Positions 10,220-22,605 of a stretch of DNA of 64,000 bases are shown in pieces. Each line of letters opens with the position of its first letter. The stretch's first letter is position 1. The notes under the pieces were generated by a model. It ran no database searches, was not told where the DNA came from, and was given only the letters and a program-made list of their open reading frames with translations. The translations under genes and the position numbers were made by a program. This DNA is from Cristatella mucedo (taxonomy: Eukaryota; Bryozoa; Phylactolaemata; Cristatellidae). Location: the NCBI GenBank assembly GCA_009760855.2, contig WPIO01000059.1, positions 914,501 to 978,500 on the forward strand, written 5' to 3'.

Positions 10220-11218
10220 TGGTTTGCAGCTGAAACTGCCCCCTCCCGAGCTAAAATTGACATTGCAATCCGTAAGGCGTGCAATGACATGCTAAGCAAC
10301 CTCATTTACAAGGCATAATTTTGTCTATACCATATGGGTCTGCCTGGGCTGGATGCAGGAGTGACAGTGAGATCACCTTTGAATGATTTTCTTTGCTTTC
10401 TTGCAGCCCTATCGCTTGCAACGTACCAGCAATCGCTTTGCTAACTTCGATCGATCGACTACTTCGATTCCAGCAATTTTCTCCGTCTTTCCTTTATCTC
10501 TCTATAGCATAAAGATATTGCGGTCTTCCTGAATATTATTGAGCTTTGTAGCATTATCGTGAGCAATATCGAAAATGAACTAAGCAAGATTATTGTATCG
10601 GCTGCTTGCCCCCTACTTAGTATTCGTCCTATAAGTCGCTCTCCTGGCAGTCATCGTCAGATTTTTATCTCTGGTTTCTGATTTCATCGGTTCAACTCCC
10701 CGTTGTGGCACAGCACACTCTTTCTTTAGAATACTTTGCTGTCATTTTGTGATATTTAGTGCTATGAAAATCTTGGTGGTTTAGATACTAACTTTTATAT
10801 GAAGTAAATGTAGAAGATGTGCCTCCCATACAGTATCTTTTAGGAAGAATGCTTGCAGCACACCCCTAAACGGCAAGAACAGGTCTTTCGGACACTTTCT
10901 GGTGGCCTTATTTTCTAGCTTAAATGGAATAAGTGCATACAATACTGCCCTCTGCAAGGTCCCAATTAACAAGAGCACGCCGTTTACCGATCACGACTAA
11001 ACTTTGCATGTACAAATCTTGCGACTTTGCATCGGTTTTTGGTTTAATGCCGCTATCAAGGTCATGACGTTTGAAGCACGGCAGCCAATGGAAGCACACT
11101 ACTACACATTAGATATGCAGCAACAAGTGAAACGAGACTATGCAGCAATGGTGATAGTTAGCCAGAGGGCGACTCACGTGTGGACAGTGGCCGAGGAGAA
11201 CTGAAGAGACAGAATGCA

Positions 11219-11372
<154 letters not shown>

Positions 11373-11886
11373 AGAGAAAGTCAGAAGGGAGACGGAAACA
11401 CTCATAACAGGCAGCCGCTTGAGAGAAAAGGAGGAGAGATGAGGAGAAAACATTGCTCGTGCATTGCACCGATTGGTGGACCTGGCTGGCTTGGGCTGCC
11501 ATGTAAGGCCGCGCTTGCTTAATTTTTTCGATCCTTCGTCTTGCAGTCAGTGTGATGTCAACAGTCCTCGTCAGCCGGGGCAGAATGGTGGAGGTGGTGA
11601 AGCATCCAGGTCAGTCGATGGCTAGGCTGCTGCTGCTGTCGCGCTGCTGTCGACGGCCCCGTGGCCGCCCAGGTGCTGCTACCTGTGCGGCCGGCACGGT
11701 GGCACGCTGCACGAGTTCTCTTGGTTGGTTCAGCACTGCACTGCGCTTTAATGCGCCCAGTGCGAATTTAGTGCCCGAAGCGGTCTGAGCCAGCGACGCC
11801 TGAGCTAGCTCGATCGTGCGTTATCGTAACTCATCTCTCAACGATCGTTGCAAATGCTGCCGCACGCTCTGCGCACACTCGCGCAG

Positions 11887-12181
11887 GGACGGCCAGACGC
11901 CGATGCACTTGGCTGCACGTCACGGCCTCGAGTCCGTCATCCTTTGTCTGCTGGAGCACGGAGCCTCGGTCAACGTCCAGGACGCCGGCGGACGCACGCC
12001 ACTGCACGTCGCCATCGACTGCAGCCACACGTCGGTCGCTGCCCTGCTGCTCTCGTCGCCCAAGCTGGACCTTGCTGCGTGCGACCGCACGGGCTGCAGC
12101 CCGTTCGCCGCTGCCATGGCACGACGAAACAACCGCATCGCCCAGGCCATACTCAGTCGCTACCCGGCGGCGGCCGAGCAG
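11887..12181 (+). CDS. ANKFY1: ANKFY1 exon (three ankyrin repeats)
   Basis: Acceptor GCGCAG ends at 11,886 and donor GTGAGC begins at 12,182. It encodes DGQTPMHLAARHGLESVILC, GASVNVQDAGGRTPLHVAI and the repeat ending NNRIAQAILSRYPAAAEQ. This is one of the best-conserved parts; human has DGQTPLHLAASWGLEE, NVNAQDAEGRTPIHVAI and GAAEQ. Phase 2 in, phase 0 out. Confidence 0.93.
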
Positions 12182-13685
12182 GTGAGCAGCATCTGCCCGC
12201 CATCTTTACGCCAATTTGCTGCATCGTCGGCGAGTGGAGGCCTCGTGGCTAGAGCTACGAATAGCCCGATGCGAATAGCCAGCCCTCTGCCTTCGGCGGC
12301 TGTCAACCAGGCTCGTCTGTAGATTTAAACCGCTCGCTCGATTGCGTTCGATCGGCCACGACCGCCTCGGGCGGCAGCCGGCGCATGCCGGCCGTTCGAC
12401 GCTGCTGCGCCTTTCTGCGTTCGACGTTCTGCGCTGCTGCCGATCCTCCTCGGCCTTTGCCCTCTCTGCCGTGACCGAGACCGCGTCGATCTCTTTGTTT
12501 TATCGCTCTCACTTTCCAGCGATTGTCGCGTGCCTATTCGTCGTAGCCACCACAGTGGCCTCTCCACCTAAGCCCGGTGGGTGCCCCCGGCCTTCTGGCA
12601 ATTAAATTCAAGGTCGACTACTTCGTGGCCCTCTGTCCTGTATCTGCAGTAGAGAAGAGCTTCGGCGGCTGCGTGCTTGACATGCGCTCCGACTGCGGCT
12701 GCAAAGAATCACTTGCGCAGGCCCCCTCCCCAGGCAGGGTTCCAGTCCGAGATATGGATCGGCAAGAGTTATCGGCACCTAACTGCCGGTCTCGGACCCA
12801 GGCAAGCTTGGCCCTCGGCCAAGGTGGAGGCCATTTAGAAAAACCTGCCTGCACACCACTGCAGTCGGCCTATCCCTTCGCACGCGAATACAGTACGTGA
12901 CTCAGCATCGGCTCTGTAAAAGCCACGATACTAGACACGTGGTCGTTACGTGAACTCAGTAAAGTCCATCTGGCTTGTGCTGACATTGGACACTGACATT
13001 TGAGTCTTTGCGGAGTCACATGCCCCTGCCGTAGCTGTGTGCGTGTGTGGGGGCACGGCCTGCTTGCTAACTTGTCGAAATAAAGAGGCGCTTTTTTTTT
13101 CTGGTTGCACGGAAGCAGGGTGAAATAGTGCCGGATGAGTCAGAGCTAATGTGCCTATAGGATGGGCCCGAGTACTGGCAGCTGACTGTGGTGACCTCCG
13201 TGTCTTGCTTTTGACCTTTCCGATTGCCTGACTAATGGTTCTTTGAAGCCGGCAGGCTGGTACTCACTGATGAATCGCCGTATAACGTTATTAGGCCATG
13301 ATCATCGACGTGCCAGCCGATCTGCGGTTTTAAACGATGAGTAATATTGGTCGCCACATATTGTGCTGTCGCGTGTATATTGTGGCCTCGAGCTCTAAAT
13401 GGCATTGCTAATGCCACCATTGTTGTAAAGTCTCTTTGCCTTTCCCTTTACCATGCAGGAAATCCTTTCGAGCTGCATTCTGCTTCACGTGTAGAGGTGC
13501 GCTTGCATGTTGCGTTGTTGCCTAGCAGCCGCTCCCTCCGGCTTCTTGTGATGTCTGCTGTCATTCCGTTCGCTCCTTGCGGCCGCATCTTGCTTCCCTG
13601 GTTTCGACGTTGCCTCGACTGGGCTCATGCTCGCACTTGACTCTACCACATTGCGTGAGATGTGTGTCACCGTGATGGCACACTA

Positions 13686-13830
13686 GGTATGGAGGTTGCT
13701 TTACACGACCTCGGTCCCAAGCTCTGATGTTCGAATCCTGTAGCGGGTGATTCTTTATTGCCACTTCGATTGGTGGTGATAGCCGTAAAGGCTCTTCTGT
13801 CGCTGTACAAAAGAGGCTGTTAAATTAGCA
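13686..13830 (+). mobile_element. SINE-B copy
   Basis: tRNA-like head with B box GTTCGAATCC, then GGTGATAGCCGTAAAGGCTC, TTCTGTCGCTGTACAAA and GAGGCTGTTAAATTA. The same module recurs at 17.9, 28.4, 49.6 and 62.8 kb. It lies in the intron before the exon at 14,049. Confidence 0.8.
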
Positions 13831-14048
13831 TCAGTATTTATTTATTTGTCGTTTGCCTTTTCATGCTCACCGACAGCAGCAAAGTCACTGAGCGTGCAAT
13901 CTGATGGTCCTCGGCCCTTTGACGTTAGTGGCTTAATGATGAAGTTGCTGACTGAAAGTCGTCACTTGGAGTCCTTGGATTGGGCGTTACTGCAGTGGGA
14001 TTGAAGGGCAGTATGAGGCTGACCGAGATGCGTGTCCTGGATTTGCAG

Positions 14049-14225
14049 ATCGATAACCAAGGAAGGAATTATCTCCACATTGCTGTCCAGAAATCCGACA
14101 TAGAGAGCCTGCTGTTTCTGATAAGCATCAGTGCCAACGTCAACTCGCGCATGCAGGACGCAGAGCAGCTGACCCCGCTGCACCTTGCCGTGTCAGCAGG
14201 GGCTGAGATCGTCGTGCGCAACCTG
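14049..14225 (+). CDS. ANKFY1: ANKFY1 exon (two ankyrin repeats)
   Basis: Acceptor TTTGCAG ends at 14,048 and donor GTGAGC begins at 14,226. It reads IDNQGRNYLHIAVQKSDIES, LLFLISISANVNSRMQDA and LTPLHLAVSAGAEIVVRNL. The human residues are nearly identical (VDNKGRNFLHVAVQNSDIES, NVNSRVQDA). Phase 0 on both sides. Confidence 0.95.
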
Positions 14226-14483
14226 GTGAGCTGCTGCTGCCGCCTCCGCTGCCGACCTAGTCCTGCTTAAAGCGGGACCTTGCGTACATCCAGTCTGCGA
14301 TGTGATCGTGAGTCGACGGGCATTCGGTATCGGTAGAGGCTTGTCGGCTTTGCTGTGATGGCTGTGTCACTCCTTAGAAGCCTCACCTTGTCAGCTGTCA
14401 GAGTTGGAATTTGTTTAGCGGCTCTTGGCTTTTTCACTGCCACGTGATTATGTGTGCATGTGCGCACGTGTGTGTGCGATAAT

Positions 14484-14562
14484 AATAATAATAACAATAA
14501 CAATAATGCATTTTTATAGCACCCTCAGAGAACTCAATCTCTTTCAAGGCATTTTAGATATA
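14484..14562 (-). mobile_element. LINE-A 3' terminus, reverse orientation
   Basis: An AATAATAATAAC run followed by the reverse complement of the terminal hairpin (CCCTCAGAGAACTCAATCTC). Only the 3' end is present. Intronic. Confidence 0.75.
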
Positions 14563-15077
14563 CTGTGTGTGTGCGTTCGTGCGTGCTTGCGGGGGCCCGC
14601 GGTGTGTGTGCATTTAACTTCCAAGACAAGAGAGCTCTCTCTGTGGAAGTAGGAAAGTGCAACGCAAGCGCTTCGAGCTCTCCGCTTGCACTGTGTGAGA
14701 GCAGCTCTGCATCTGCCTCTGTCTTGTGTACATTTGCTTGTAGGTAGGTGTACGCATTGGCCTAGTCGAAGGCTTTACATCCTGCGCTTTTGTGATGAAC
14801 TTGCAGCCGTCAATATGTGTGCGGATGGCCTTGTTATGATTCTATAGCAGGTTACTTACGACCCAGCTTGAGCAGATGTGCGAACTTGTCGAAATCTGTC
14901 AATAGCAAATACAACTACAGTGGACGCGGGGACAGAGAATCAAATTTTGGTTCTCGTGCGATGTCCAGTGTGTTCTTGTCTATTATTGAGATGCCTGCTT
15001 CCTGCAATACTAAGCACAGACTCGCACATATGTACCGACATGCCTCATCGACGTGCTATGGCCGTGTTGGTGCAGGG

Positions 15078-15168
15078 GTATAATTATAATAATAATGCAC
15101 TTGATAAAGCGCCCTCAGAGAACTGAATCTCTCTACGCGCTTTACATTTGCTGCAAAGGGGTGTGTCT
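15078..15168 (-). mobile_element. LINE-A 3' terminus, reverse orientation
   Basis: An AATAATAATGCACTTGATAA end and the reverse complement of the terminal hairpin, ending in TTTGCTGCAAAGG. It lies about 110 bp upstream of the ANKFY1 acceptor at 15,275. Confidence 0.8.
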
Positions 15169-15275
15169 AACAGCACTCGGTGAAGAAGGCTCGAGGTCTG
15201 TCTACTTGCCCGGGATGTATTCGAATTGGGAACCCTTTGCTAGAGATATCAGCAATGAGGCTACTCCGCTTTTAG

Positions 15276-15423
15276 CTTCTCGCCGGAGCTAACATCAATG
15301 ACCTGACGTGCAGGAAGCAGACGGCGCTGCATCTCGCTGCTGCTCGGGATGCTGCCACCATTTGCAGCCTTCTTATCGAAAATGGCGTCGATTTTAACGC
15401 CTGTGACGATCAAAAAAACAACG
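15276..15423 (+). CDS. ANKFY1: ANKFY1 exon (ankyrin repeat)
   Basis: Acceptor TTTTAG ends at 15,275 and donor GTGAGA begins at 15,424. It encodes LLAGANINDLTCRKQTALHL and ATICSLLIENGVDFNACDD, then QKNN. The human counterpart is LLAGAKVNELTKHRQTALHL, TICSVLLENGVDF. Phase 0 in, phase 1 out. Confidence 0.93.
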
Positions 15424-15547
15424 GTGAGACGACCCGGCATGCTTTTTAGGTGTGAGCACCTGGTCCTGCCAGAGCACTGCAGCAGCACGATGCTGCGGAG
15501 AGATGCTGCGGAGAGAGCAAGGGATCAGTGATCAAGAGTAGTGGCCA

Positions 15548-16215
15548 GCCTTAATAATAAGAATAATAATGATACATTTGATATAGTGCCCTCAGAGAAC
15601 TCAATATCTTTTTAGGTACTTTACATTTGCTACAAAGGAAGCACGATCCAGTGGTTAGTGGTAGGTAGCATGCTCAATAAGCAACAAGAATAACAAGGTT
15701 AGAGGTGATGTGCACAGGGTCAGTATGCATAAGCACATAAAGAACGCATCACAGTGACCCACTAAATGCTGTGTTAAATATATGGATTTTTAGTTTCTTT
15801 TTAAATGTGGTCAAGTCAGGAGATGTTGTGATGCAAGTCGGGAGTGAGCTCCAGACTTTGGGAGCATACGAACTAAAGGTACTGTCTCCAAAGGATTTGA
15901 GGTTTGTAGGAGGTATAGGTTAACAATTAGATTCTGAAAAGTGGTACGATGGTTAGCCTGGTGGGGGAGTAGATCGGATAGGTAGGCTTGAGCCAAAGAA
16001 TGAAGAGACCTAAAAGTGAGTGACAAAACCTTGAACTCGATGCGTTGCTTGACTGGGAGCAAGTGCAGGTTGGCAAGAATGAGATGTGGCAACTGCAACG
16101 CTCACGACAGACAAGCATAGCTGCAGTTTTGCACCAAGCGCCTGAGTGCACCGGCTAGTAGGCCAGCAAGCAGCAAGTTACAGAAGTCAAGACAGGATGT
16201 CACCAATGCATGAAC
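15548..16215 (-). mobile_element. LINE-A 3' fragment, reverse orientation
   Basis: The minus strand reads, from 16,215 down, the frames containing LHLLPVKQRIEFKVLSLTFR and [18 protein letters not shown], then the 3' UTR and the terminal hairpin. It ends at an AAT-repeat near 15,552. Frameshifted and 5'-truncated. Confidence 0.88.
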
Positions 16216-16839
16216 CAATTTAGATTAGCCTTGCTTTGTGCTGCACTTCGATGTTTTATAGCTGGCTGGCCGTTTGTTTTTTGTTTTGCTTGGCTTACAC
16301 CTTGGGGAAGCTATTTCTACCGGCCTTCACCATCTGATGTTAATCAATTGTCGAGCTTCACAGTGACTGGAATATCACTCTTGTCGTTCTGGGTATTGTC
16401 GCCGACTTGTCATCGCATTCATTGTCACCAGAACTGACCAAAACGATTGTAGTAATTATTTACGTGAAGCAGGTGGTTGGTTCGAATTTCTCTTCGCACC
16501 GGGGTCATTCTTTCTCTCCCGTGACCGGCATTTATTCACTTGGCCCATAATCTGCAGATTACTTCAGTTCTGCTGCATCTCTTGGCTGTGTGACACGTGC
16601 ATATGTGACACAATGCCCCCCCCCCCGATCGCCAGGATAACTCATTCACTGATCACCAAGTCCCTTTTGAATACCCATCGTTTCAACTAGGCATCTCTAG
16701 CATGGCCACAGGTCTCGTCTCAGTAGGCTATTAAAAGCATAGATATAAGCGATCATCTGTTGACCTTTGAAGCACCACGTAGATCTGTTCTAGAGCCTTT
16801 TTTCTGGCACAATTGAGGCCCTACTCTTGTTACCAATAT

Positions 16840-17345
16840 AATCGTCAATGCACAATGCAGGCTTTTACATCAATGCAGATGACACACATCAGTGCATATA
16901 TACTCTGATCGCTTTTATCTTTTTAGGATATCAAACTCCCTTAACTCCCTTGCTGCATGCACCGTCTGACACTGGCACTTGGATGGCAGCAAACTTTCTC
17001 AAATTGAACCACGATAAAACCAACTTACTAGCTACGAGAAAGTCTCGTGTTTCTCTGAAACTGGAACCATTAACCCTGGGTATTGACTTGGCCAGCATAT
17101 CTCCTTCAGTCTATTCATGGAATCTCGATGGCCCTATTACAAAATTTCGTTTTTTTAGATGACCATGTGAGCTCCATGGGTAAATCTTCCTACTTGCAGC
17201 AGAGACATGCAAGCGAACGTTCATGCTCTTGTGACATCCCTCTGGACTTTTGGAATTAACTCCTTGAAGGTCTTACGATGTATACAGTGAGATGCTAAGA
17301 GACGATGCAAAACTCGGCTGCTAGCTAGGCTTCTCTGTCCGTGGT
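16840..17345 (+). mobile_element. Diverged LINE-A-like fragment
   Basis: Frames contain FYINADDTHQCIY, a degraded form of the YADD catalytic box region, then TWMAANFLKLNHDKTNLLAT and a SASISPVES-like stretch. More diverged than other LINE-A copies, with stops. The downstream end runs into a TC-repeat. Confidence 0.7.
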
Positions 17346-17360
17346 TGTCACAATTCCCAC

Positions 17361-17365
<5 letters not shown>

Positions 17366-17438
<73 letters not shown>

Positions 17439-17690
17439 GTCTACCAATTGTAACCAATATTGTAAATAAAATAAAATAATAAAAATTTAAATACATTATT
17501 TATATTACATTTACCCTTATTTATTTATATTATTATAATTAAAATAATAAATATCAATAAGAGGTAAATAATAATAATAATAATTAAATATCACATACAA
17601 TACATATAAATTAATTATTTTATTTATACTTATATTCGTTTGTATTATATTTAAATAATATAGTATACAATGTAAAAAATATATCGTAGG
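17366..17690. repeat. (TC)n microsatellite followed by an AT-rich block
   Basis: About 70 bp of pure TC (17,366-17,436), followed by about 250 bp made almost entirely of A and T (17,455-17,690). No gene seen. Confidence 0.9.
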
Positions 17691-17867
17691 AAGTCTGCCT
17701 ATCTGACTCCTCATTCTTGAGCCTGTCGTACCACCTGCTCCTCCAGCTCGTTAGCTGCACCTCCAGTAAACCTCATATCCACTGGAAACCTCGACCTCAG
17801 TTCGGTGCTGCCAAAGGCTGGAATTTCTACCGACTGACATCACGATGGCTCCTGACTTAGCGACACT

Positions 17868-18003
17868 AGTTAGGACCAATCACGTTTGCTATTCACTACG
17901 AAGGTCGTAGGTTCAAGTACTGAAACAGGCATTCCTTTATTGCCAAGCGGTGGTAATAGCCGTCAAGGCTCTTCTGCTGCTATATAAATGAGGCTGTTAA
18001 ATC
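17868..18003 (+). mobile_element. SINE-B copy
   Basis: B box AGGTTCAAGT, then GGTGGTAATAGCCGTCAAGG, CTCTTCTGCTGCTATATAAA and GAGGCTGTTAAAT. It is followed at about 18,125-18,195 by a separate SINE-A-type tail. Confidence 0.8.
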
Positions 18004-18124
18004 TGCCAACCCTGCAATCTTTATCTTTTCTTCCCGAAATTCGCTCCTTCTATTTTGAAGTGCTCATGTGCTTGGTATAGAAAATGTTATAGCTATTTAG
18101 TTAACATGCTTTCTTTCCAGCCTA

Positions 18125-18200
18125 TGTGAAGTGCTTAGGCAGAAATTTAGTTCTCTTACGGTGCTATATAAGTGATTTATTATTATTTTATTATCATTAG
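18125..18200 (+). mobile_element. SINE-A/LINE-A-type 3' tail
   Basis: It contains TTTAGTTCTCTTACGGTGCT, ATATAAGTGATTTATTATT and an ATT-rich end, matching other SINE-A tails. The head is not recognisable. Confidence 0.6.
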
Positions 18201-18804
18201 GCTTATTACCATTTTAAGCCAGGCTAGTGTTCAAGCCATGTACTTGCACGTTCTTTTTGTTGTTAGTATTGCCAATCAATACAGCTTCTGTGGTTGAAGG
18301 TCGTCAGCTGGATATCAGGAGACCATGGCCTTTGTTTGCACCGGATGCCATGCTTGAATCCCAGTACTCAGGCAGCATATGCAGTGCAGCTGTAGCTCCT
18401 GGGTATGAATAGTAAATGGCCGAGAGGTCAAGCAGCTGGGTCGGGGTCAAGCATGGGGTCAAGCTACCTTAGAGAGGTCAAGCTGTCTTAGAGAGGTCAA
18501 GTGGTTCAGTTGTGAGTTGGATCTGCTGGACTCAAGCTGCCAGTGAGCAAAGCAAAGCCAAGCACGCAGCAATCAGTGGTGAGCCACCCCTCGTGAAGCT
18601 CGTCGAGTCGAGCCAAGAGATCAGCCGCTCAGGCACTGCTGCTATATATGTGAAAGCAGCTTTGTTGCTTCCTCCCAGTTACTCTCTGCTGTTTGCTTGT
18701 TTTCAGCATGCCACGTTTTGGGAAATTTCATTCTCAGCCCTTTATGTTTGGTAGTTTTCAAGACCTTTGTGGGTCTTGATCGTGAGTTCCGTGGATTGTT
18801 GCAG

Positions 18805-18895
18805 CACTGCATGTGGCAGTGTTTAGCGGAAGCGTCAACGCCTGTCGGGTGCTGCTGACGGAGTGCGCCATACCTGCCGATGCCGTCAATCTTAA
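18805..18895 (+). CDS. ANKFY1: ANKFY1 exon (ankyrin repeat)
   Basis: Acceptor GTTGCAG ends at 18,804 and donor GTAAGT begins at 18,896. It reads ALHVAVFSGSVNACRVLLTE, then CAIPADAVNLK with the Lys codon split. Human: ALHLAVMHGRLNNIRVLLTE. Phase 1 in, phase 2 out. Confidence 0.92.
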
Positions 18896-19116
18896 GTAAG
18901 TCTTAGTCCTAATGCTGCGGGTGGAGATGCGTAGATAGATAGATGCATAGATAGATGCAAGCACGTTGAAAACTCATTTGGAACTGCCTGATGCTTTTGC
19001 TCTGAGTGTACATCAGTGCCGGCAAACTAACATGCCGTGTATCCATTTCCACTACCACATTGGTTATACATCATACAGGCAGCCGTTTGCGTAAGAGGAG
19101 AATGCTCGTTTTGTAG

Positions 19117-19241
19117 GGGCCAGAATCCTCTACATATTCTCGGACAGTATGGAAAAGACAGTGCAGCTGCGATATTTGAGCTGTTCATTGAGTGCATGCC
19201 TCAGTATCCGGTCAACAAGCCTGATATGGATGGCAACACTT
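19117..19241 (+). CDS. ANKFY1: ANKFY1 exon (ankyrin repeat)
   Basis: Acceptor TTGTAG ends at 19,116 and donor GTAAGG begins at 19,242. It encodes GQNPLHILGQYGKDSAAAIF, then ELFIECMPQYPVNKPDMDGN and a split codon. GQSPLHILGQYGKENAAAIF is the human version. Phase 2 in, phase 1 out. The 267-bp intron that follows is rich in TGC repeats. Confidence 0.96.
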
Positions 19242-19508
19242 GTAAGGGGGCACCGCTGCCTGTTGCTTCTGCCACTGCTGCTGTTATGCTGCTGCTGCTC
19301 TGCTGCAGTGCTGTTGTTTTGTTCTGCTGCTGCTGTTGCTCTGCTGCTACTGCTGTGTGCTGCTGCTCTGCTTTTGTTGTTCTGCTTGTTGTTGCTCTGC
19401 TGCTGTTGCTGCTGCTGCTGCTCAGAGCACGTGGTGTCGACAAGCTTTTTGCCTAGTTTCTGCCTGAAAAGAAGTTCCTCGTCGTCGGCATGGCTCCGTC
19501 ATTTTCAG

Positions 19509-19655
19509 GTCTTCTGCTTGCCTACGTTAAGGGCAACAGTAACCTGTGCCGAGCCGTGGTGCGCGCCGGTGCCTCTCTCGGCTCCACCAACCATGCCGGC
19601 GTGTCCATATTCAGTGCCCCGGTGGCCACCAGGCGTCTGCTCTTCAACCTGTTGA
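19509..19655 (+). CDS. ANKFY1: ANKFY1 exon (last ankyrin region)
   Basis: Acceptor TTTCAG ends at 19,508 and donor GTGAGC begins at 19,656. It encodes LLLAYVKGNSNLCRAVVRAG, then GVSIFSAPVATRRLLFNLL. Human: LLLAYMKGNANLCRAIVRSG and VATKQLLFRLL. Phase 1 on both sides. The next intron (19,656-24,114) is about 4.5 kb and holds microsatellites, LINE fragments and a decayed repeat-protein frame. Confidence 0.95.
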   Translation, partial: VFCLPTLRATVTCAEPWCAPVPLSAPPTMPACPYSVPRWPPGVCSSTC

Positions 19656-20654
19656 GTGAGCAGCTGATTGCATCCACAGAAGCTGCTGCTGCTGCTGCAA
19701 AGGGAGTGTGAGAGAGAGAGAGAGGCTTGCGTGTAGGCATTGTTTCCTGTGCTGTGCAGGAGACTTTGCTCCTCATTATTTCTCTGCACATTGCTCTTGT
19801 TTATCGTCACATCCCAATCTCATTGCCTATCATTCAGATCATCGCAAAAGCAAAAAGCATCGCTGAAGTTCTATACCGGTTGAGGACGATGTCTGTTGCG
19901 AGACATATAGCTCGGCTCTTGTTCCTAAAGATCACTCTTTTAAATATCAAGATTCAGACGAAGCAACAATACAGCAGACAATGCCAGGCAGCACGATAGG
20001 CACAACATCTAGCTGCTGAATACATGCGTGCAAACATGATCAAAGAGCAAGGCGACTATACACATACACCAGAGCTGGTAGGGCTCTACGTTAATCCACC
20101 CGACTTAGGGCTGAAACCCTCAACATAGTACTGGCCAGCGTATTTTGTATTTATGTTCACGAGCAGTCAAATATCGACACTTCGCAGCAGCAACGCAAAC
20201 TGCGTACAAGCACAGCTCAAACTTTCAGTGTATGTCATCACAGATACAGACAGTAAAGCTCCCTACCATTTCCGTCAACCTTTCTGCCTTACTGGGGGAC
20301 AGTCAGTTGACACTTAATCGGTGCGCTCATGCGAGTGATAATTACTCGAGACCGAGGGTGCATTCTTGCTGGGTGCTTCATACGTGGATTTAAAAAACAA
20401 TAGTGTTTGGAAACTGTGTGCAGTGTTCGAATTGCTAGTTCAGAGTGTTTACATGAGTTGGTTTTAATTATCAGCATCGTAGCACTGCTGCTGCTGCTAC
20501 TACTAGCAACAAGGACCACACTTTAGCAGCTGCCTTGTGTGTGTGGGCCACGTGACCGTGTACCTGGTAGTCGCGTTTGTTCACGCTGCATTCTACCGAG
20601 AGTCGCACTCGTTCAAAGGGCCGTTATTTCTTCGTGTGAGTGAATTGAATAATG

Positions 20655-20738
20655 CTATAAATATATATATATATATATAATAATATATATATATATATAT
20701 ATATGATATATATATACATATATATATATATATAATGT
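20655..20738. repeat. (TA)n microsatellite
   Basis: Near-pure TA with short interruptions, in the large ANKFY1 intron. The surrounding 19,700-21,700 shows no other element I recognise. Confidence 0.95.
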
Positions 20739-21724
20739 CGTAATGCTTGACGATTTACTTCGATCTCTGCACTTTGCGACTGATGAGCAGAAGGCTGTGT
20801 TGATGGCTTCTGCTGTGCATTTCCCCATTGCACAAGATGTTGGCAATTCAAAGATGCAATGCCTTGCTTTTGTGTACTGTAGCTAATTCGTGGTGGTCTA
20901 GGAGACCTGTTGATGTAGGTGTTATCATTGCTTGATCGACCAATGCTCATTAAAACCATGTTCAATGTTTGCATGCTATGAGTTATGCCTTTGAGCTGTG
21001 CCTTCTCTGTTTCTGGTCTGGCTCTGCTTCGTAAGTGCAGTTCTGTGTATATCTTAACTAGAAGTGCCAGTTGGAGAATGCTCTTGATTTTCAATGGTGC
21101 ACACTGTTTTCCATCATAATCCCGGCAAAGTTAAGGCATATATCCCACCCGGATTGTTGAGAATCGGTCTCCCTGCAAGTTATTCGCTGTTGTTTACCAG
21201 ACGTTTCCGCTTGGATTGTGTAGCGCAGCACCGTTTTGCAGCATTACATTATTAGTGTGTAGCTGATGCTCCCTTGCACTGCAGTGGCCCACTGCCATAG
21301 TTTAAACGATACTTCTGGAACCTGTAGCAACCGAAAAATGGGTCTGCCGTGTGTGTGGGGGGGGGGCACTGAAACACCCTAAGCAGCAATCCAGCAGCAG
21401 CGTCGTTGAATTGGACGACCATCAGGCTGGTAGCCTTGCCTTCAAAACCTGCTGTAAGCTAAGCCAATGGTGTGTCCACGACGTTCAACAATATTAAGTT
21501 TAAAACGCCTCTACGTAAATTGCTCACTCTTTCGTCTGGTTTGGCTGCGGCTTGTTTTGCAACCGAATGCACAATGCTCATCTGACATTTTTACAAGATT
21601 TGGCCGATTTGATGTGGCCACCTCAGTTGCCGGAAGTCATGGTGAAGCCGGTGGCACGGTGTGTCTTTGCCTGCATTTATTATGTCTGCCATACATCAGC
21701 TCCCACCTCAGCAACTGATTAACT

Positions 21725-22318
21725 GAATGCTCGCCTTGCCGACATTCGATCCTGGATGTCGGAAAATTTCTCGAAACTAAGCGACGATAAAACTGAACTG
21801 CTGCTTCATCATACTAAGCATGTGGCTGGACTAGAAGGTTTTGCTCTTTTAATAGGTGATGCTGTAGTGCGACAATCTAGAATGTAGGAATGTAGGTTTC
21901 GTTTTCGACAACTGCCTAAATTTTGAAATCATCGTTAAGAAGAGCTGCCACAGCTAGCCTTCACGTTCGATCCCTATCTAAGATTAAGAGCTGTCTTTCA
22001 AGATGGCTTGCAAAAAGTTAAACAAGCTTCTTAGTTCTGTCTCGGCTAGATTATCGTAATTTCATTTTGGCTGGGCTGCCGCAAAAAGCCACTGGGCCAC
22101 TGCAGCTGGCTATGAATATGGCTGCATGACTATTTTGCAAATTCCAGAGGTTTGACTGGGCGTCTCCTTTGCGAAAAGAGCTAGGATGGCTGCCGGTTGA
22201 CCAAACGGCTACAAAGCAAAGTTCTTATGCTGACTCACAAGACCTGCCACGGCTTGGCTCCTCCCTACCTAGCTGAACTGCTGCTCCAGTTTCAGCCTCC
22301 TCGTGCCCTGTATGGCCA
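21725..22318 (+). mobile_element. LINE-B fragment, degraded reverse-transcriptase region
   Basis: Interrupted frames read RSWMSENFSKLSDDKTELLL, RLDYRNFILAGLPQKATGPL and KELGWLPVDQ, the same order as the 45.4-kb LINE-B copy (LPKKAIMPLQ, KELGWLPVEQRIQSKVL). Stops and frameshifts throughout. It abuts a LINE-A fragment at 22,319. Confidence 0.8.
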
Positions 22319-22605
22319 ATGCGAAATCCAAGTGTCATGTTCCAATGTGACCTTTCATTAGACGACATCTGCTTCACAGTCAAGTCTGCTTACTTTCAGC
22401 TACATAACATTGCTATAATTCGGGCTTGTTTAGACAGGGTTACCACATCTAAATTGGTCCATGCATTTGTGACATCCCGTCTTGACTTATTGAGCATGCT
22501 ACCATTAACCATTCGATCATGCTTCCTTTGCAGCAAATGTGAAGTGAAAGTGGTCTAGTTCTGTGAGGGCGCTATATCAAATGTATTATTATTATTGTTA
22601 TTATG
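22319..22605 (+). mobile_element. LINE-A fragment with internal deletion
   Basis: It starts with NPSVMFQCDLSLDDI-type coding similarity, reads to FVTSRLDLL, then jumps directly into the distal 3' UTR (GAGCATGCTACCATTAACCA) and the terminal ATT repeats. The missing middle corresponds to about 600 bp of a longer copy. Confidence 0.8.
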
